Assembly: GCF_002843605.1 (NCBI RefSeq)
Contig: NZ_CP025263.1
Coordinates: 62,001-126,000 of the forward strand
Length of the DNA stretch: 64,000 bases
Direction: 5' to 3'
Source of the DNA: Pseudomonas sp. S09G 359
Lineage (GTDB): Bacteria > Pseudomonadota > Gammaproteobacteria > Pseudomonadales > Pseudomonadaceae
Shown: piece after piece, positions 1-8,479 of the stretch
Numbering within the stretch: the first letter of the stretch is position 1
Layout: every line of letters starts with the position of its first letter
Translations under genes and position numbers: made by a program
Notes under the pieces: generated by a model
Told to the model about the DNA's origin: nothing
Seen by the model: the letters and a program-made list of their open reading frames with translations, nothing else
Databases searched by the model: none

Positions 1-24
1 AAGCTCCCTCGCCACAGGTTCGTT

Positions 25-1026
25 TTAGCCCTTCATCAACTGTGCCAGCAGCTCGTAGGAATGAATCCGGTCGGCGTGCTCGTACAGGTCGCAGGTAAAG
101 ATCAGCTCATCGGCGCCAGTTTGCTCGATCAACACTTCCAGTTTGGCGCGGATCTTCGCCGGGCTGCCCACCATCGCCAGGCCGAGGAAGCTGCCGACTG
201 CATCTTTTTCATGCGGCAGCCACAGGCCATCCATGGTCTTGACCGGCGGGCGCTGCACCAGGCTTTGCCCGCGCATCAGCGCAAGGATGCGTTGGTACAC
301 CGAAGTGGCCAGGTACTCGGCCTGCTCATCGGTATCGGCCGCCACCAGCGGAATGCCGAGCATCACGTAGGGTTTGTCCAACACGGCCGAAGGCTTGAAG
401 TGGTTGCGGTACACGCGAATCGCTTCGTGCATGAGGCGCGGTGCGAAATGGGAGGCGAAGGCGTAGGGCAAACCGCGCTCGCCGGCCAGTTGCGCACTGA
501 ACAGGCTGGAACCGAGCAGCCACACCGGCACGTTGGTGCCGGTGCCGGGTACGGCGATGATGCGTTGGTCTGGCGTGCGTGGGCCCAGGTAGGCCATCAG
601 TTCGGCCACGTCTTCGGGGAACTCATCGGCGCTGCCGGAGCGTTCACGGCGCAGGGCGCGGGCGGTCATCTGGTCGGAACCGGGCGCGCGGCCCAGGCCC
701 AGGTCGATACGCCCTGGGTACAGGCTTTCGAGGGTGCCGAACTGCTCGGCAATCACCAACGGCGCATGGTTGGGCAGCATCACGCCGCCGGAACCGACGC
801 GAATCGTCGAGGTGCCACCGGCCAGGTAGCCCAGCAACACCGAGGTGGCCGAGCTGGCGATGCCGTCCATGTTGTGGTGTTCAGCCACCCAGAAACGGTT
901 GTAGCCAAACTTTTCCACGTGCTGGGCCAGGTCCAGGGAATTGCGCAGCGACTGCGCCGGACTGCCGTTGGCCCGCACGGGCACCAGGTCGAGGGTCGAG
1001 AACTTAACGTCGGACAGCGATTTCAT
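25..1026 (-). CDS. LLM-class flavin-dependent oxidoreductase (YhbW-like)
   Basis: This encodes a 333-residue bacterial-luciferase-like monooxygenase. Family hallmarks are visible: the N-terminal strand followed by FWVAEHHN, the [18 protein letters not shown] segment and the [14 protein letters not shown] loop that builds the flavin site of the TIM barrel. Members use reduced FMN supplied by a partner reductase; the substrate cannot be read from sequence. The reading frame is open 22 codons further upstream, but I chose the ATG at 1026 because a GGAG lies about 10 bases before it and the protein then begins where the family does. It is divergent from osmC, with about 218 bases between the two starts. 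The family call is secure and the substrate is unknown. Confidence 0.88.
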   Translation of the reverse strand: MKSLSDVKFSTLDLVPVRANGSPAQSLRNSLDLAQHVEKFGYNRFWVAEHHNMDGIASSATSVLLGYLAGGTSTIRVGSGGVMLPNHAPLVIAEQFGTLESLYPGRIDLGLGRAPGSDQMTARALRRERSGSADEFPEDVAELMAYLGPRTPDQRIIAVPGTGTNVPVWLLGSSLFSAQLAGERGLPYAFASHFAPRLMHEAIRVYRNHFKPSAVLDKPYVMLGIPLVAADTDEQAEYLATSVYQRILALMRGQSLVQRPPVKTMDGLWLPHEKDAVGSFLGLAMVGSPAKIRAKLEVLIEQTGADELIFTCDLYEHADRIHSYELLAQLMKG

Positions 1027-1244
1027 AAGCCTGCTTCTCCAATGGGGGCGCAGGCTTTTTAGACGAACCAAAACCTGCCGCTTCATGTGCATGGTCTATG
1101 CAATGAGGGCATATACCCGAGATTCAATAGGTAGCCTGAAAATTTCCTACTGGAACGCTAGGTTTCTCCGACAAGATGAACTTTGGCGGGGCGTCTATCC
1201 TCAGAACCCTTACTGACGCAAAACCACCGTTCGAGGAGACCGCT

Positions 1245-1676
1245 ATGAGTATCGTTAAAAAAGCATCCGCGCATTGGGAAGGTGACCTGAAGACCGGCCT
1301 GGGTTCCATCTCCACGGAAACCGGCGTATTGCGCGAAGCGCCCTACGGCTTCAAGGCCCGTTTCGAAGGCGGCAAGGGTACTAACCCTGAAGAATTGATC
1401 GGCGCGGCCCACGCCGGCTGTTTCTCCATGGCGTTTTCCATGATTCTTGGCGATGCCGGGCTCAAGGCCGACAGCATCGACACCCAGGCAGAAGTGACGC
1501 TGGACCAGGTGGATGGCGGCTTTGCGATTACTGCTGTGCACCTGATCCTCAAGGCCAAGATTCCAGGCGCAAGCCAGGCACAGTTCGAAGATCTGAGCAA
1601 AAAAGCCAAGGAAGGGTGCCCGGTGTCCAAGGTACTGAATGCGAAAATCAGCCTGGATGCCACGCTCGTTAACTAA
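1245..1676 (+). CDS. osmC: OsmC-family organic hydroperoxide peroxiredoxin
   Basis: A 143-residue OsmC-type protein that reduces organic hydroperoxides with a cysteine pair. Both catalytic cysteines are present, C59 in AAHAGCFSMAFS and C125 in KEGCPVSKVL, at the positions known for OsmC. The sequence EELIGAAHAGC is the family signature, and the length matches the usual 140-145. The frame is open further upstream, but the ATG at 1245 follows a GAGGAGA Shine-Dalgarno sequence and begins MSIVKKASAHWEGD as in other OsmC proteins. The enzyme is cytoplasmic. It is a single gene followed by a REP doublet. OsmC is usually osmotically or stationary-phase induced; I could not fix a promoter. Confidence 0.95.
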   Translation: MSIVKKASAHWEGDLKTGLGSISTETGVLREAPYGFKARFEGGKGTNPEELIGAAHAGCFSMAFSMILGDAGLKADSIDTQAEVTLDQVDGGFAITAVHLILKAKIPGASQAQFEDLSKKAKEGCPVSKVLNAKISLDATLVN

Positions 1677-1692
1677 CCGACGCAGCAAGTGC

Positions 1693-1787
1693 AATGTGGG
1701 AGGGGGCTTGCCCCCGATGGCGGTGGATTAGTCGATATCTTCATGGGCTGACCCACCGCTATCGGGAGCAAGCCCCCTCCCACATTG
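1693..1787. repeat. REP doublet (REPIN), GGGGGCTTGC type
   Basis: Two inverted copies of the REP core (AATGTGGGAGGGGGCTTGC...CGAT and its complement) flank a short non-palindromic core, so the whole unit can fold into one long hairpin. It lies just after the osmC stop codon and probably also acts as a transcription end. The same arms recur at 7482, 25791 and 34687. Confidence 0.93.
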
Positions 1788-1887
1788 GGTTTTGCGTTAA
1801 ATCAGAACCTGCGTTTACAAACTGTGGTCGAATAGCCATTGCAGCCTAGGCGCACACTCGTGCGCATGCATTCAGGGAGCTTCACAC

Positions 1888-2127
1888 ATGAAACGTTTTG
1901 CCTTGGCGATCATCTGCGGTGTGTTGGCCACTTCGGCCGTGGCCGCGCCAAAAGACTGCGAAGAGCTCAGGAAGGAAATTGAGGTCAAGATCCAGGCTAA
2001 CGCGGTGCCGTCCTACACCCTGGAGATCGTCAGCAAGGAAGAAGCCGACAAGCACGACGTAGCCATGGTCGTCGGTAGCTGTGAGAACGGCACCAAGGCG
2101 ATCATCTACCAGAAGAACAGCGACTGA
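1888..2127 (+). CDS. DUF1161 small exported protein
   Basis: A 79-residue protein with a clear Sec signal peptide (MKRFALAIICGVLATSAVAA, cleavage expected after AVAA) and a mature part of about 59 residues. That part contains DCEELRKEIEVKIQANAV and VGSCENGTKAIIYQK, the conserved core of DUF1161; its two cysteines probably form one disulphide in the periplasm. The ATG follows AGGGAGC. Function is unknown. The gene stands alone, and its stop abuts the end of the convergent lipoprotein gene, so the two transcripts meet tail to tail. Confidence 0.88.
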   Translation: MKRFALAIICGVLATSAVAAPKDCEELRKEIEVKIQANAVPSYTLEIVSKEEADKHDVAMVVGSCENGTKAIIYQKNSD

Positions 2128-2550
2128 TCAGATGCAGTTCACGCTGCGTTCTTCGGCCAGCAACTGACGCGCCGAGTCATACAACCGAATATTGGGCGTG
2201 AAGGCCAGCGAGCGGCCTTCCAGCACATAGCGCTGGCCGGCCTGAAAGTGGTCGTACTGCAAGGTCATAAAGCACGTGCGGTACATCATTTGACTTAGGC
2301 CGCCGAGGCCACCGCCGGCAGGCACTTCAAAGTCAAAACGAACCATGAGCTCATGGGCGCCTGGCGGGAACTGGAAGTAGCGGCCGTCGTCCAGGTTCCT
2401 GCCGTCCAGACGCTGCGCCATCACCAGTTTGGAGCCCGGTGTCGGGGTCGTGAAGTCGACCCAGGCCTGTTGCGGGTCGGCCGGTGGAATCGGAGCCGAC
2501 GCACAGGCGCTGAGAAACAGGGCGGCGACGGGAAGCATAAGCTGACGCAT
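2128..2550 (-). CDS. Uncharacterised lipoprotein
   Basis: A 140-residue protein with a lipoprotein signal (MRQLMLPVAALFLSAC, lipobox LSAC), so it should be lipidated and held in the envelope. The mature part has no motif I recognise: a predicted beta-rich body with YFQFPPGAHELMVRFDFEVP, a glycine-rich GGGLGGL stretch and YRTCFMTLQYDHFQAGQRYVLEGR, which resembles small DUF4810- or PEGA-like envelope domains only loosely. An in-frame GTG nine bases upstream (2559) is an alternative start; I prefer the ATG because it gives a compact signal sequence. It is divergent from the aminopeptidase lipoprotein gene at 2683. Confidence 0.75.
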   Translation of the reverse strand: MRQLMLPVAALFLSACASAPIPPADPQQAWVDFTTPTPGSKLVMAQRLDGRNLDDGRYFQFPPGAHELMVRFDFEVPAGGGLGGLSQMMYRTCFMTLQYDHFQAGQRYVLEGRSLAFTPNIRLYDSARQLLAEERSVNCI

Positions 2551-2682
2551 GGCAGGCACTCGACGGTAGGAAGGATGTGAGCCGGATTACTGGCCCCTGT
2601 CAGTATAAACACGCTATGCCATGGAAAAATTCCGTGTAGGCAGGCTAGTCTGGCGAACAAATCACCCAGGAGCGGTTGGGGC

Positions 2683-3726
2683 ATGATCAGGCGTTTTCTT
2701 GCGGTGTGGGTGTTTGTGCTGCTCAGTGGCTGCTCCAGCATCAGTTACTACAGCCAATTGGCGGGCGGCCAGTGGCAATTGCTGCGGGCTCGGGAGCCGG
2801 TGGCCGAGGTGATCGCTGACCCGACCCGCCCACAGGCATTGCGTGAACACCTGGCGCAATCACAGAAAGCCCGCGCCTTCGCCAGCGAACATCTGCACCT
2901 GCCCGACAACCAGAGTTACCGGCTGTACGCCGACATCGGTCGGCCGTACGTGGTCTGGAATCTATTCGCCACGCAGGAATTTTCCCTATCGCCTGAAACT
3001 CATTGCTTCCCCATCGCCGGTTGCGTGGCCTATCGAGGGTATTACAGCCAGGGTGCCGCGCGGGGTGAGGCGGCGGTGTTGAAGCAACAGGGCATGGATG
3101 TGTCGATCGGCGGGGTCGAGGCCTATTCCACCTTGGGATGGTTTAACGACCCGATCATGAATTCGATGATGAACTGGGGCGATGAGCGCCTGGCCACGCT
3201 GATCTTCCATGAGCTGGCGCACCAGCGTTTCTATGTGAAGGACGACACTGAGTTCAACGAGTCCTACGCCAACTTTGTCGAGCAGGAAGGCACGCGCCAA
3301 TGGCGTGCTGCGCGGGGTTTGGCGCCGCTCAGCAATGCGGCGTTACAGCAGCGTGATCAATTTACCCAACTGGTTCTCGATACCCGAACACGTTTGGAAA
3401 AACTGTATGCGCAGCCTCTGTCTGCCGAGATCATGCGCCAGGCTAAAGCGGCGGAGTTTGAGCGTTTGCGCAGCGAGTACCGGCAACTGCGCGACACTCA
3501 ATGGGCGGGCGATAAACGTTATGACGCCTGGATCAACCAGCCGATGAACAACGCGCGGTTGTTGCCGTTTGGGCTGTATGACCAATGGGTGCCGGCGTTT
3601 GCGGCGTTGTTTCGGCGCGAAGGTGGGGATTGGGTGAGGTTTTATGCGGCGGTGGAGAAGCTGGGTGGGTTGCCGGTGGAGCAGCGGAAGGCGGCGTTGA
3701 GGCGGTTGGAAGGTACTGTCCTTTAG
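2683..3726 (+). CDS. Zinc-dependent aminopeptidase lipoprotein (PF10023-like)
   Basis: A 347-residue lipoprotein with signal MIRRFLAVWVFVLLSGC (lipobox LSGC). The gluzincin motif HELAH is followed by the downstream glutamate segment NESYANFVEQEG, which provides the third zinc ligand. The FHELAHQRFYVKDDTEFNESYA block is typical of the family annotated as putative aminopeptidase, PF10023. The location is envelope, probably the inner leaflet of the outer membrane. The substrate is unknown. The ATG follows CAGGAGCGG at good spacing. The C-terminus (from about residue 290) is unusually G-rich in DNA, but the frame remains intact. Confidence 0.88.
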   Translation: MIRRFLAVWVFVLLSGCSSISYYSQLAGGQWQLLRAREPVAEVIADPTRPQALREHLAQSQKARAFASEHLHLPDNQSYRLYADIGRPYVVWNLFATQEFSLSPETHCFPIAGCVAYRGYYSQGAARGEAAVLKQQGMDVSIGGVEAYSTLGWFNDPIMNSMMNWGDERLATLIFHELAHQRFYVKDDTEFNESYANFVEQEGTRQWRAARGLAPLSNAALQQRDQFTQLVLDTRTRLEKLYAQPLSAEIMRQAKAAEFERLRSEYRQLRDTQWAGDKRYDAWINQPMNNARLLPFGLYDQWVPAFAALFRREGGDWVRFYAAVEKLGGLPVEQRKAALRRLEGTVL

Positions 3727-3734
3727 GCCCTCAT

Positions 3735-3832
3735 CGGGGGCAAGTCGAATCGTCGCACCGCCCCTCCCACTTTTTGACCGCGCGCGCGGGCAAGTGTGTG
3801 AGGGGCGGTACGACGACTCGACTTGCCCCCGA
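3735..3832. repeat. REP doublet, extended arm type, inverted order
   Basis: This inverted repeat has arms that carry CGGTGCGACGATTCGACTTGC between the GTGGGAGGGG head and the CCCCCGAT tail. Here the heads face each other, the reverse of most doublets in the window, and the centre holds CCGCGCGCGCGG. It sits between two convergent genes and can serve both as terminator. The left arm (GTCGAATCGTCGCACC) and right arm (GGTACGACGACTCGAC) differ at three positions, so the hairpin is imperfect. Confidence 0.85.
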
Positions 3833-3840
3833 TGGCGGAC

Positions 3841-4500
3841 TTAAGGCCGCTGCAAGAACGCCTGGTGCATCTCATCCAACGTCTCAAAATGCCAGGTAGG
3901 CGCCTCGGCATTCAACTCCTCAAAACTGCCAAACCCATACCCCACCGCCGCTGCATCAATCCCATTGCTGCGCGCCCCGATCAGGTCGTGCTTGCGGTCA
4001 CCAATCATCAAGGTAGTGGCCGGGTCCAGGCCTTCTTCGTTCATCAAGTGAGCAATCAGCTCCACCTTGTTGGTACGCGTCCCATCCAGTTCGCTGCCGT
4101 AGATCACCTTGAAGTGCTTGGCAAAATCGAAATGCCGGGCGATTTCGCGGGCAAACACCCAGGGCTTGGAGGTGGCGACGTACAACTGGCGGCCCTGGCT
4201 GCTGAGGTCTTCCAGCAACGGCATCACGCCGTCGAACACGCGGTTTTCGTACAGCCCGGTGACCTTGAAACGCTCGCGGTAGAAATTCACCGCCTCCCAG
4301 GCCTTGGCCTCGTCGAAGTCGTAGAACTGCATGAAGGCTTGCAGCAACGGTGGGCCGATGAAGTGCTCGAGCCTGGTCAGGTCCGGCTCGTCGATGCCCA
4401 GCTTGGCGAGGGCGTACTGGATCGAACGGGTAATGCCCTCGCGCGGGTCGGTGAGGGTGCCATCCAGGTCGAACAGGACGGTTTGGTAGTTCAGGGTCAT
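3841..4500 (-). CDS. HAD-superfamily phosphatase (Gph-like)
   Basis: A 219-residue HAD hydrolase. Motif I is LFDLDGTLTD (nucleophile D11 and D13), motif III lysine lies in ATSKPW, and motif IV is MIGDRKHDLIGARSNG. The cap inserted after motif I is the small helical C1 type, so the closest relatives are phosphoglycolate phosphatase-like enzymes. The true substrate cannot be assigned. The start ATG overlaps the stop of the upstream gamma-carbonic anhydrase gene (ATGA), so the two are co-transcribed and translationally coupled. The same pair lies next to prlC in PAO1 as far as I recall. Confidence 0.9.
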   Translation of the reverse strand: MTLNYQTVLFDLDGTLTDPREGITRSIQYALAKLGIDEPDLTRLEHFIGPPLLQAFMQFYDFDEAKAWEAVNFYRERFKVTGLYENRVFDGVMPLLEDLSSQGRQLYVATSKPWVFAREIARHFDFAKHFKVIYGSELDGTRTNKVELIAHLMNEEGLDPATTLMIGDRKHDLIGARSNGIDAAAVGYGFGSFEELNAEAPTWHFETLDEMHQAFLQRP

Positions 4501-5039
4501 TGATCGAATCCTTCGGCCAGGTGCAGGTCTTTGAGCTTTACGTAGTTCGCGGCGCTGTAGGTGAAAAAGGCGCGTTCCTTGTCAGTCAGCGCGCGGATTT
4601 GTTTAACCGGGCTGCCCACGTACAAAAAGCCGCTTTCGAGTTTCTTGCCTGGCGGTACCAGGCTACCGGCGCCAATGATCACGTCGTCTTCTACCTGCGC
4701 GCCATCCATCACAATGCTGCCCATGCCGATCAGGATGCGACTGCCCACCGTGCAGCCATGCAGCATGACCTTGTGGGCGATGGTCACGTCGTCGCCGATC
4801 AGCAGGGGGAAGCCATCCGGGTTGAACGGCCCGGCGTGGGTGATATGCAGCACGCAGCCATCCTGGATGCTGGTGCGCGCGCCGATGCGGATGCGGTGCA
4901 TGTCGCCGCGAATCACCGTCAGCGGCCAGACCGAGCTGTCGGTGCCGATTTCGACATCGCCGATCACCACCGCCGAAATATCGACAAAAGCCCCGGCGCC
5001 CAGGGTTGGCGTGTGGTTCTGATAGGTGCGAAGGGTCAC
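4497..5039 (-). CDS. Gamma-class carbonic anhydrase family protein (YrdA-like)
   Basis: A 180-residue left-handed beta-helix protein with hexapeptide repeats from about residue 25 to 150. Zinc-type histidines are visible in VLHITHAG and AHKVMLHGC, and the segment DMHRIRIGARTSIQDGC is typical of the YrdA/PaaY/CaiE group, of which only some are proven carbonic anhydrases. The frame is open for another 85 codons upstream, but that part reads as non-coding. I chose GTG at 5039, preceded by GAGAGAGGC, which starts VTLRTYQNHTP as in relatives. It is first gene of a pair with the HAD phosphatase and is divergent from prlC. Confidence 0.9.
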   Translation of the reverse strand: MTLRTYQNHTPTLGAGAFVDISAVVIGDVEIGTDSSVWPLTVIRGDMHRIRIGARTSIQDGCVLHITHAGPFNPDGFPLLIGDDVTIAHKVMLHGCTVGSRILIGMGSIVMDGAQVEDDVIIGAGSLVPPGKKLESGFLYVGSPVKQIRALTDKERAFFTYSAANYVKLKDLHLAEGFDQ

Positions 5040-5140
5040 GATAGCCTCTCTCTTATCTGCTGATAGCTGCGGTGGGTGTTGATTGTAATTAAGATGGCCC
5101 CATCTTTGTCTTATCAGTTTCTTCAGCCAAGGTGCCAACC

Positions 5141-7192
5141 GTGAGCGCGAACAACCCTCTTCTGCAGTCCTACGACCTGCCGCCGTTCTCGGCGATCCGT
5201 GCCGAGCACGTACAGCCGGCCATCGAACAGATCCTCGCCGATAACCGCGTGGCCATCGAAGGCATCCTGCAAAGCCAGGGTAAAAATCCGACATGGGCCG
5301 GGCTGGTACTGGCCATGGACGAGCTGAATGATCGCCTGGGCGCCGCCTGGAGCCCGGTCAGCCATCTGAATGCCGTGTGCAACAGCGCCGAATTGCGTGA
5401 AGCCTACGAAGGCTGCCTGCCAGCATTGAGCGCCTACTCCACCGAGATGGGCCAGAACCGCGCCCTGTTCCAGGCGTTCGAGGCCTTGGCCAACAGCCCG
5501 GAAGCCGCCGGCTTTGACGTGGCGCAGAAAACCATACTGGAACATTCGCTGCGCGACTTCCGCCTGTCGGGTATCGATCTGCCGCCTGAGCAGCAAAAGC
5601 GTTACGCGGAAGTACAAAGCAAACTCTCCGAGCTGGGCAGCAAGTTTTCCAACCAATTGCTGGACGCCACCCAGGCCTGGACCAAGCACGTCACCGACGA
5701 GGCAACCCTCGCCGGCCTGACCGACTCGGCCAAGGCGCAAATGGCGGCCGCTGCGCAGGCCAAGGGCCTCGAGGGCTGGCTGATCACCCTGGAATTCCCC
5801 AGCTACTACGCGGTAATGACCTACGCCCAGGACCGCGCCCTGCGTGAGGAGATTTACGCGGCCTACTGCACCCGTGCGTCGGACCAAGGCCCGAATGCCG
5901 GTCAGAACGATAACGGCCCGGTGATGGAACAGATCCTCGACTTGCGTCAGGAATTGGCGCAATTGCTGGGTTTCGCGTCCTTCTCGGAACTGAGCCTGGC
6001 CACCAAAATGGCCGAGTCCAGTGACCAGGTGCTGAGCTTCCTGCGCGACCTGGCCAAGCGCAGCAAGCCGTTCGCCGCTCAAGACCTGCAACAGCTCAAG
6101 GCTTACGCCGCCGAGCAAGGCTGCGCCGACCTGCAAAGCTGGGACAGCGGTTTCTACGGCGAAAAACTCCGCGAGCAGCGTTACAGCGTGTCTCAGGAAG
6201 CGCTGCGCGCCTACTTCCCGATCGACAAGGTGCTCGGCGGCCTGTTCGCCATCGTTCAGCGCCTGTACGGCATCGAAATCGCCGAGCAAAAAGGCTTCGA
6301 CACCTGGCACCCGGACGTGCGCCTGTTCGAGATCAAGGAAAACGGCCAGCACGTAGGCCGCTTCTTCTTCGACCTGTACGCCCGCGCCAACAAGCGTGGC
6401 GGCGCCTGGATGGACGGCGCGCGCGACCGTCGTCGCACCGTCGACGGCGTGCTGCAAAGCCCGGTAGCCAACCTGGTGTGCAACTTCACCCCGGCCGACA
6501 GCGGCAAGCCTGCGCTGCTGACCCACGATGAAGTGACTACGCTGTTCCACGAATTCGGCCACGGCCTGCACCACCTGCTGACCCGCGTTGAACACGCCGG
6601 CGTGTCCGGCATCAATGGCGTGGCCTGGGATGCGGTGGAGTTGCCGAGCCAGTTCATGGAGAACTGGTGCTGGGAGCCGGAAGGCCTGGCGCTGATCTCC
6701 GGCCACTACGAAACCGGTGAGCCGCTGCCTCAGGACCTGCTGGAGAAAATGCTCGCGGCGAAGAACTTCCAGTCCGGCCTGATGATGGTCCGCCAACTGG
6801 AATTCTCGTTGTTCGACTTCGAAATGCATGCCACCCACGGCGATGGCCGCAGCGTGGCGCAGGTGCTCGAGGGTGTGCGTGACGAGGTCTCGGTGATGCG
6901 TCCGCCGGCCTACAACCGCTTCCCCAACAGCTTTGCGCACATCTTCGCCGGCGGATACGCGGCGGGTTACTACAGCTACAAGTGGGCTGAAGTGCTGTCG
7001 GCGGATGCCTTCTCCAAATTTGAAGAAGACGGCGTGCTCAATGCCGAGACCGGCCGCGCGTTCCGTGAGGCGATCCTGGCCCGTGGCGGTTCACAGGCGC
7101 CGATGGTGCTGTTCGTCGATTTCCGCGGACGTGCGCCAACGATTGACGCACTCTTGCGCCACAGCGGCCTGAGTGAGGACGCGGCAGCATGA
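5141..7192 (+). CDS. prlC: Oligopeptidase A (M3 family)
   Basis: A 683-residue cytoplasmic zinc metallopeptidase that degrades short peptides, including cleaved signal peptides. The zinc motif HEFGH (H470 and H474) lies in TTLFHEFGHGLHHLL, with the third-ligand region GVAWDAVELPSQFMENWCWEP following, and the M3 YYSYKWAEVLSADAF block is near the C-terminus. Length fits the family (about 680). I chose GTG at 5141, giving MSANNPLLQSYDLPPFSA; the in-frame GTG at 5132 is possible but has no Shine-Dalgarno sequence. The next gene overlaps its stop by four bases. Confidence 0.96.
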   Translation: MSANNPLLQSYDLPPFSAIRAEHVQPAIEQILADNRVAIEGILQSQGKNPTWAGLVLAMDELNDRLGAAWSPVSHLNAVCNSAELREAYEGCLPALSAYSTEMGQNRALFQAFEALANSPEAAGFDVAQKTILEHSLRDFRLSGIDLPPEQQKRYAEVQSKLSELGSKFSNQLLDATQAWTKHVTDEATLAGLTDSAKAQMAAAAQAKGLEGWLITLEFPSYYAVMTYAQDRALREEIYAAYCTRASDQGPNAGQNDNGPVMEQILDLRQELAQLLGFASFSELSLATKMAESSDQVLSFLRDLAKRSKPFAAQDLQQLKAYAAEQGCADLQSWDSGFYGEKLREQRYSVSQEALRAYFPIDKVLGGLFAIVQRLYGIEIAEQKGFDTWHPDVRLFEIKENGQHVGRFFFDLYARANKRGGAWMDGARDRRRTVDGVLQSPVANLVCNFTPADSGKPALLTHDEVTTLFHEFGHGLHHLLTRVEHAGVSGINGVAWDAVELPSQFMENWCWEPEGLALISGHYETGEPLPQDLLEKMLAAKNFQSGLMMVRQLEFSLFDFEMHATHGDGRSVAQVLEGVRDEVSVMRPPAYNRFPNSFAHIFAGGYAAGYYSYKWAEVLSADAFSKFEEDGVLNAETGRAFREAILARGGSQAPMVLFVDFRGRAPTIDALLRHSGLSEDAAA

Positions 7193-7464
7193 GTGAAGGG
7201 CCTGTGATCACCAAAAAGCAATTCATCGCCGGGGCGGTATGCCCGGCGTGCAGCGAGCCGGACAAGCTGAAAATGTGGACCGAGGACAGCGTGCCGCACC
7301 GCGAATGCGTGGCCTGCGGGTATACCGATACGTTGAATGACCAAGGTTTGTCGGTACCGAAGGAACTGGGCACCCGGGTGAACACCTCGGCGTTAAAAGC
7401 GCCGGCGGACCCCAAGGTGCAGGCGGTGCAGTTCTTCCCGAATCCGAAGCTGAAAAAAGACTAA
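7189..7464 (+). CDS. YheV-family zinc-ribbon protein
   Basis: A 91-residue protein with four cysteines in two CxxC pairs, CPAC and CVACGY, that should bind one zinc. The start FITKKQFIAGAVCP and the C-terminal VQFFPNPKLKKD region match the YheV group. Its ATGA overlap with prlC indicates translational coupling, and the same pairing is seen in enterobacteria (prlC near yheV) and PAO1. The function is not established. The lysine-rich tail and zinc ribbon suggest a nucleic-acid- or protein-binding role; that is inference. A REP doublet follows the stop codon. Confidence 0.87.
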   Translation: MSEGPVITKKQFIAGAVCPACSEPDKLKMWTEDSVPHRECVACGYTDTLNDQGLSVPKELGTRVNTSALKAPADPKVQAVQFFPNPKLKKD

Positions 7465-7481
7465 CAGCTCTACGCACACCC

Positions 7482-7574
7482 AATGTGGGAGGGGGCTTGC
7501 TCCCGATAGCACAAGGTCAGTCAGCCTCTAATTGGCTGACCCAGCGCTATCGGGAGCAAGCCCCCTCCCACATT
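7482..7574. repeat. REP doublet (REPIN), GGGGGCTTGC type
   Basis: Inverted REP arms (AATGTGGGAGGGGGCTTGCT and complement) surround a core that itself contains the dyad GTCAGTCAGCC / GGCTGACC. It lies between yheV and the dehydrogenase operon, on the left edge of genes that are not at this place in PAO1. Confidence 0.93.
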
Positions 7575-7724
7575 TTTTTGCCTGCGTTTATTCGACTTAG
7601 GTCGCTGAATCCATTCTCTACATCCTTAGCCTGCTATCATTTGTAACCATTGATTGCCAAAAATACATGAGCTGCTCCCAAGAAGCGGCCGAACAAACCC
7701 GTGACCACATGATGAGGTGCACCC

Positions 7725-8477
7725 ATGTCTGATCAAGATCAAGACAACCCCCGGCGTGACTTTTTGCGCAAATCCTTGACCTTGATCCCGGTGGTCACGG
7801 TTGCCAGTACCGGCCTTGGTGGCTCAATGCTCATGGCGACGCCAGAGCCTGCCCAAGCCGCGTCAGCCAAGCCTGCGGTGAGCGACAAAGCCTATGAGCC
7901 CACCTATTTCACGGCCGAGGAATGGGCGTTTATCAACGCCGCCGTCGAGCGCCTGATTCCCGCCGACGCGCAAGGCCCCGGTGCGCTGGAAGCCGGCGTG
8001 CCGGAATACATCGACCGTCAGATGAACACGCCGTACGCCAGTGGCGCCCTGTGGTTCATGCAAGGCCCGTTCAATGCCGACGCCGCGCCGGAGATGGGCT
8101 GGCAGAGCAAATTGGTGCCCAAAGAAATCTATCGTCTGGGCATTGCTGCTACGGATGCCTGGTCGAAGGCGTTCAACGGTAAAGTTTTTGCTGCGCAAGA
8201 CAGCGCTACCCGAGACGATATGTTGCACCGTCTGGAAGCTGGCGGCAGTGAAGTGGCGGCGCATTTCGAGGCGGTGCCAGCCAAGATATTCTTCAACCTG
8301 TTGCTGCAAAACACCAAGGAAGGGTTCTTTTGCGACCCGATCCACGGCGGCAATAAAGGCATGGTCGGCTGGACCATGATCGGCTTCCCCGGCGCTCGCG
8401 CCGACTTTATGGATTGGGTGGAACGCAACGAGCAATACCCCTTCCCGGCTGTTTCCATTCGCGGCGAGAGGGCATAA
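7725..8477 (+). CDS. GMC dehydrogenase small (gamma) subunit, Tat-exported
   Basis: A 250-residue gluconate 2-dehydrogenase subunit 3 family protein. A twin-arginine signal is plain: RRDFLRK at residues 10-16, then a hydrophobic stretch and a cleavage site near AQAA. The mature part holds FTAEEWAFINAAVERLIPADAQGPGALEAGVPEYIDRQM, the family hallmark. The subunit chaperones and exports the flavin subunit through Tat, since the latter has no signal of its own. It is the first gene of a three-gene operon with the FAD subunit three bases downstream and the triheme cytochrome last. The substrate could be gluconate, 2-ketogluconate or another sugar acid or polyol. Confidence 0.92.
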   Translation: MSDQDQDNPRRDFLRKSLTLIPVVTVASTGLGGSMLMATPEPAQAASAKPAVSDKAYEPTYFTAEEWAFINAAVERLIPADAQGPGALEAGVPEYIDRQMNTPYASGALWFMQGPFNADAAPEMGWQSKLVPKEIYRLGIAATDAWSKAFNGKVFAAQDSATRDDMLHRLEAGGSEVAAHFEAVPAKIFFNLLLQNTKEGFFCDPIHGGNKGMVGWTMIGFPGARADFMDWVERNEQYPFPAVSIRGERA

Positions 8478-8479
8478 AC

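Noticed and set aside
5123..6940. A 605-codon open frame opposite prlC
   Set aside because: Antisense of prlC, no family features, and it would run through the prlC zinc site region.
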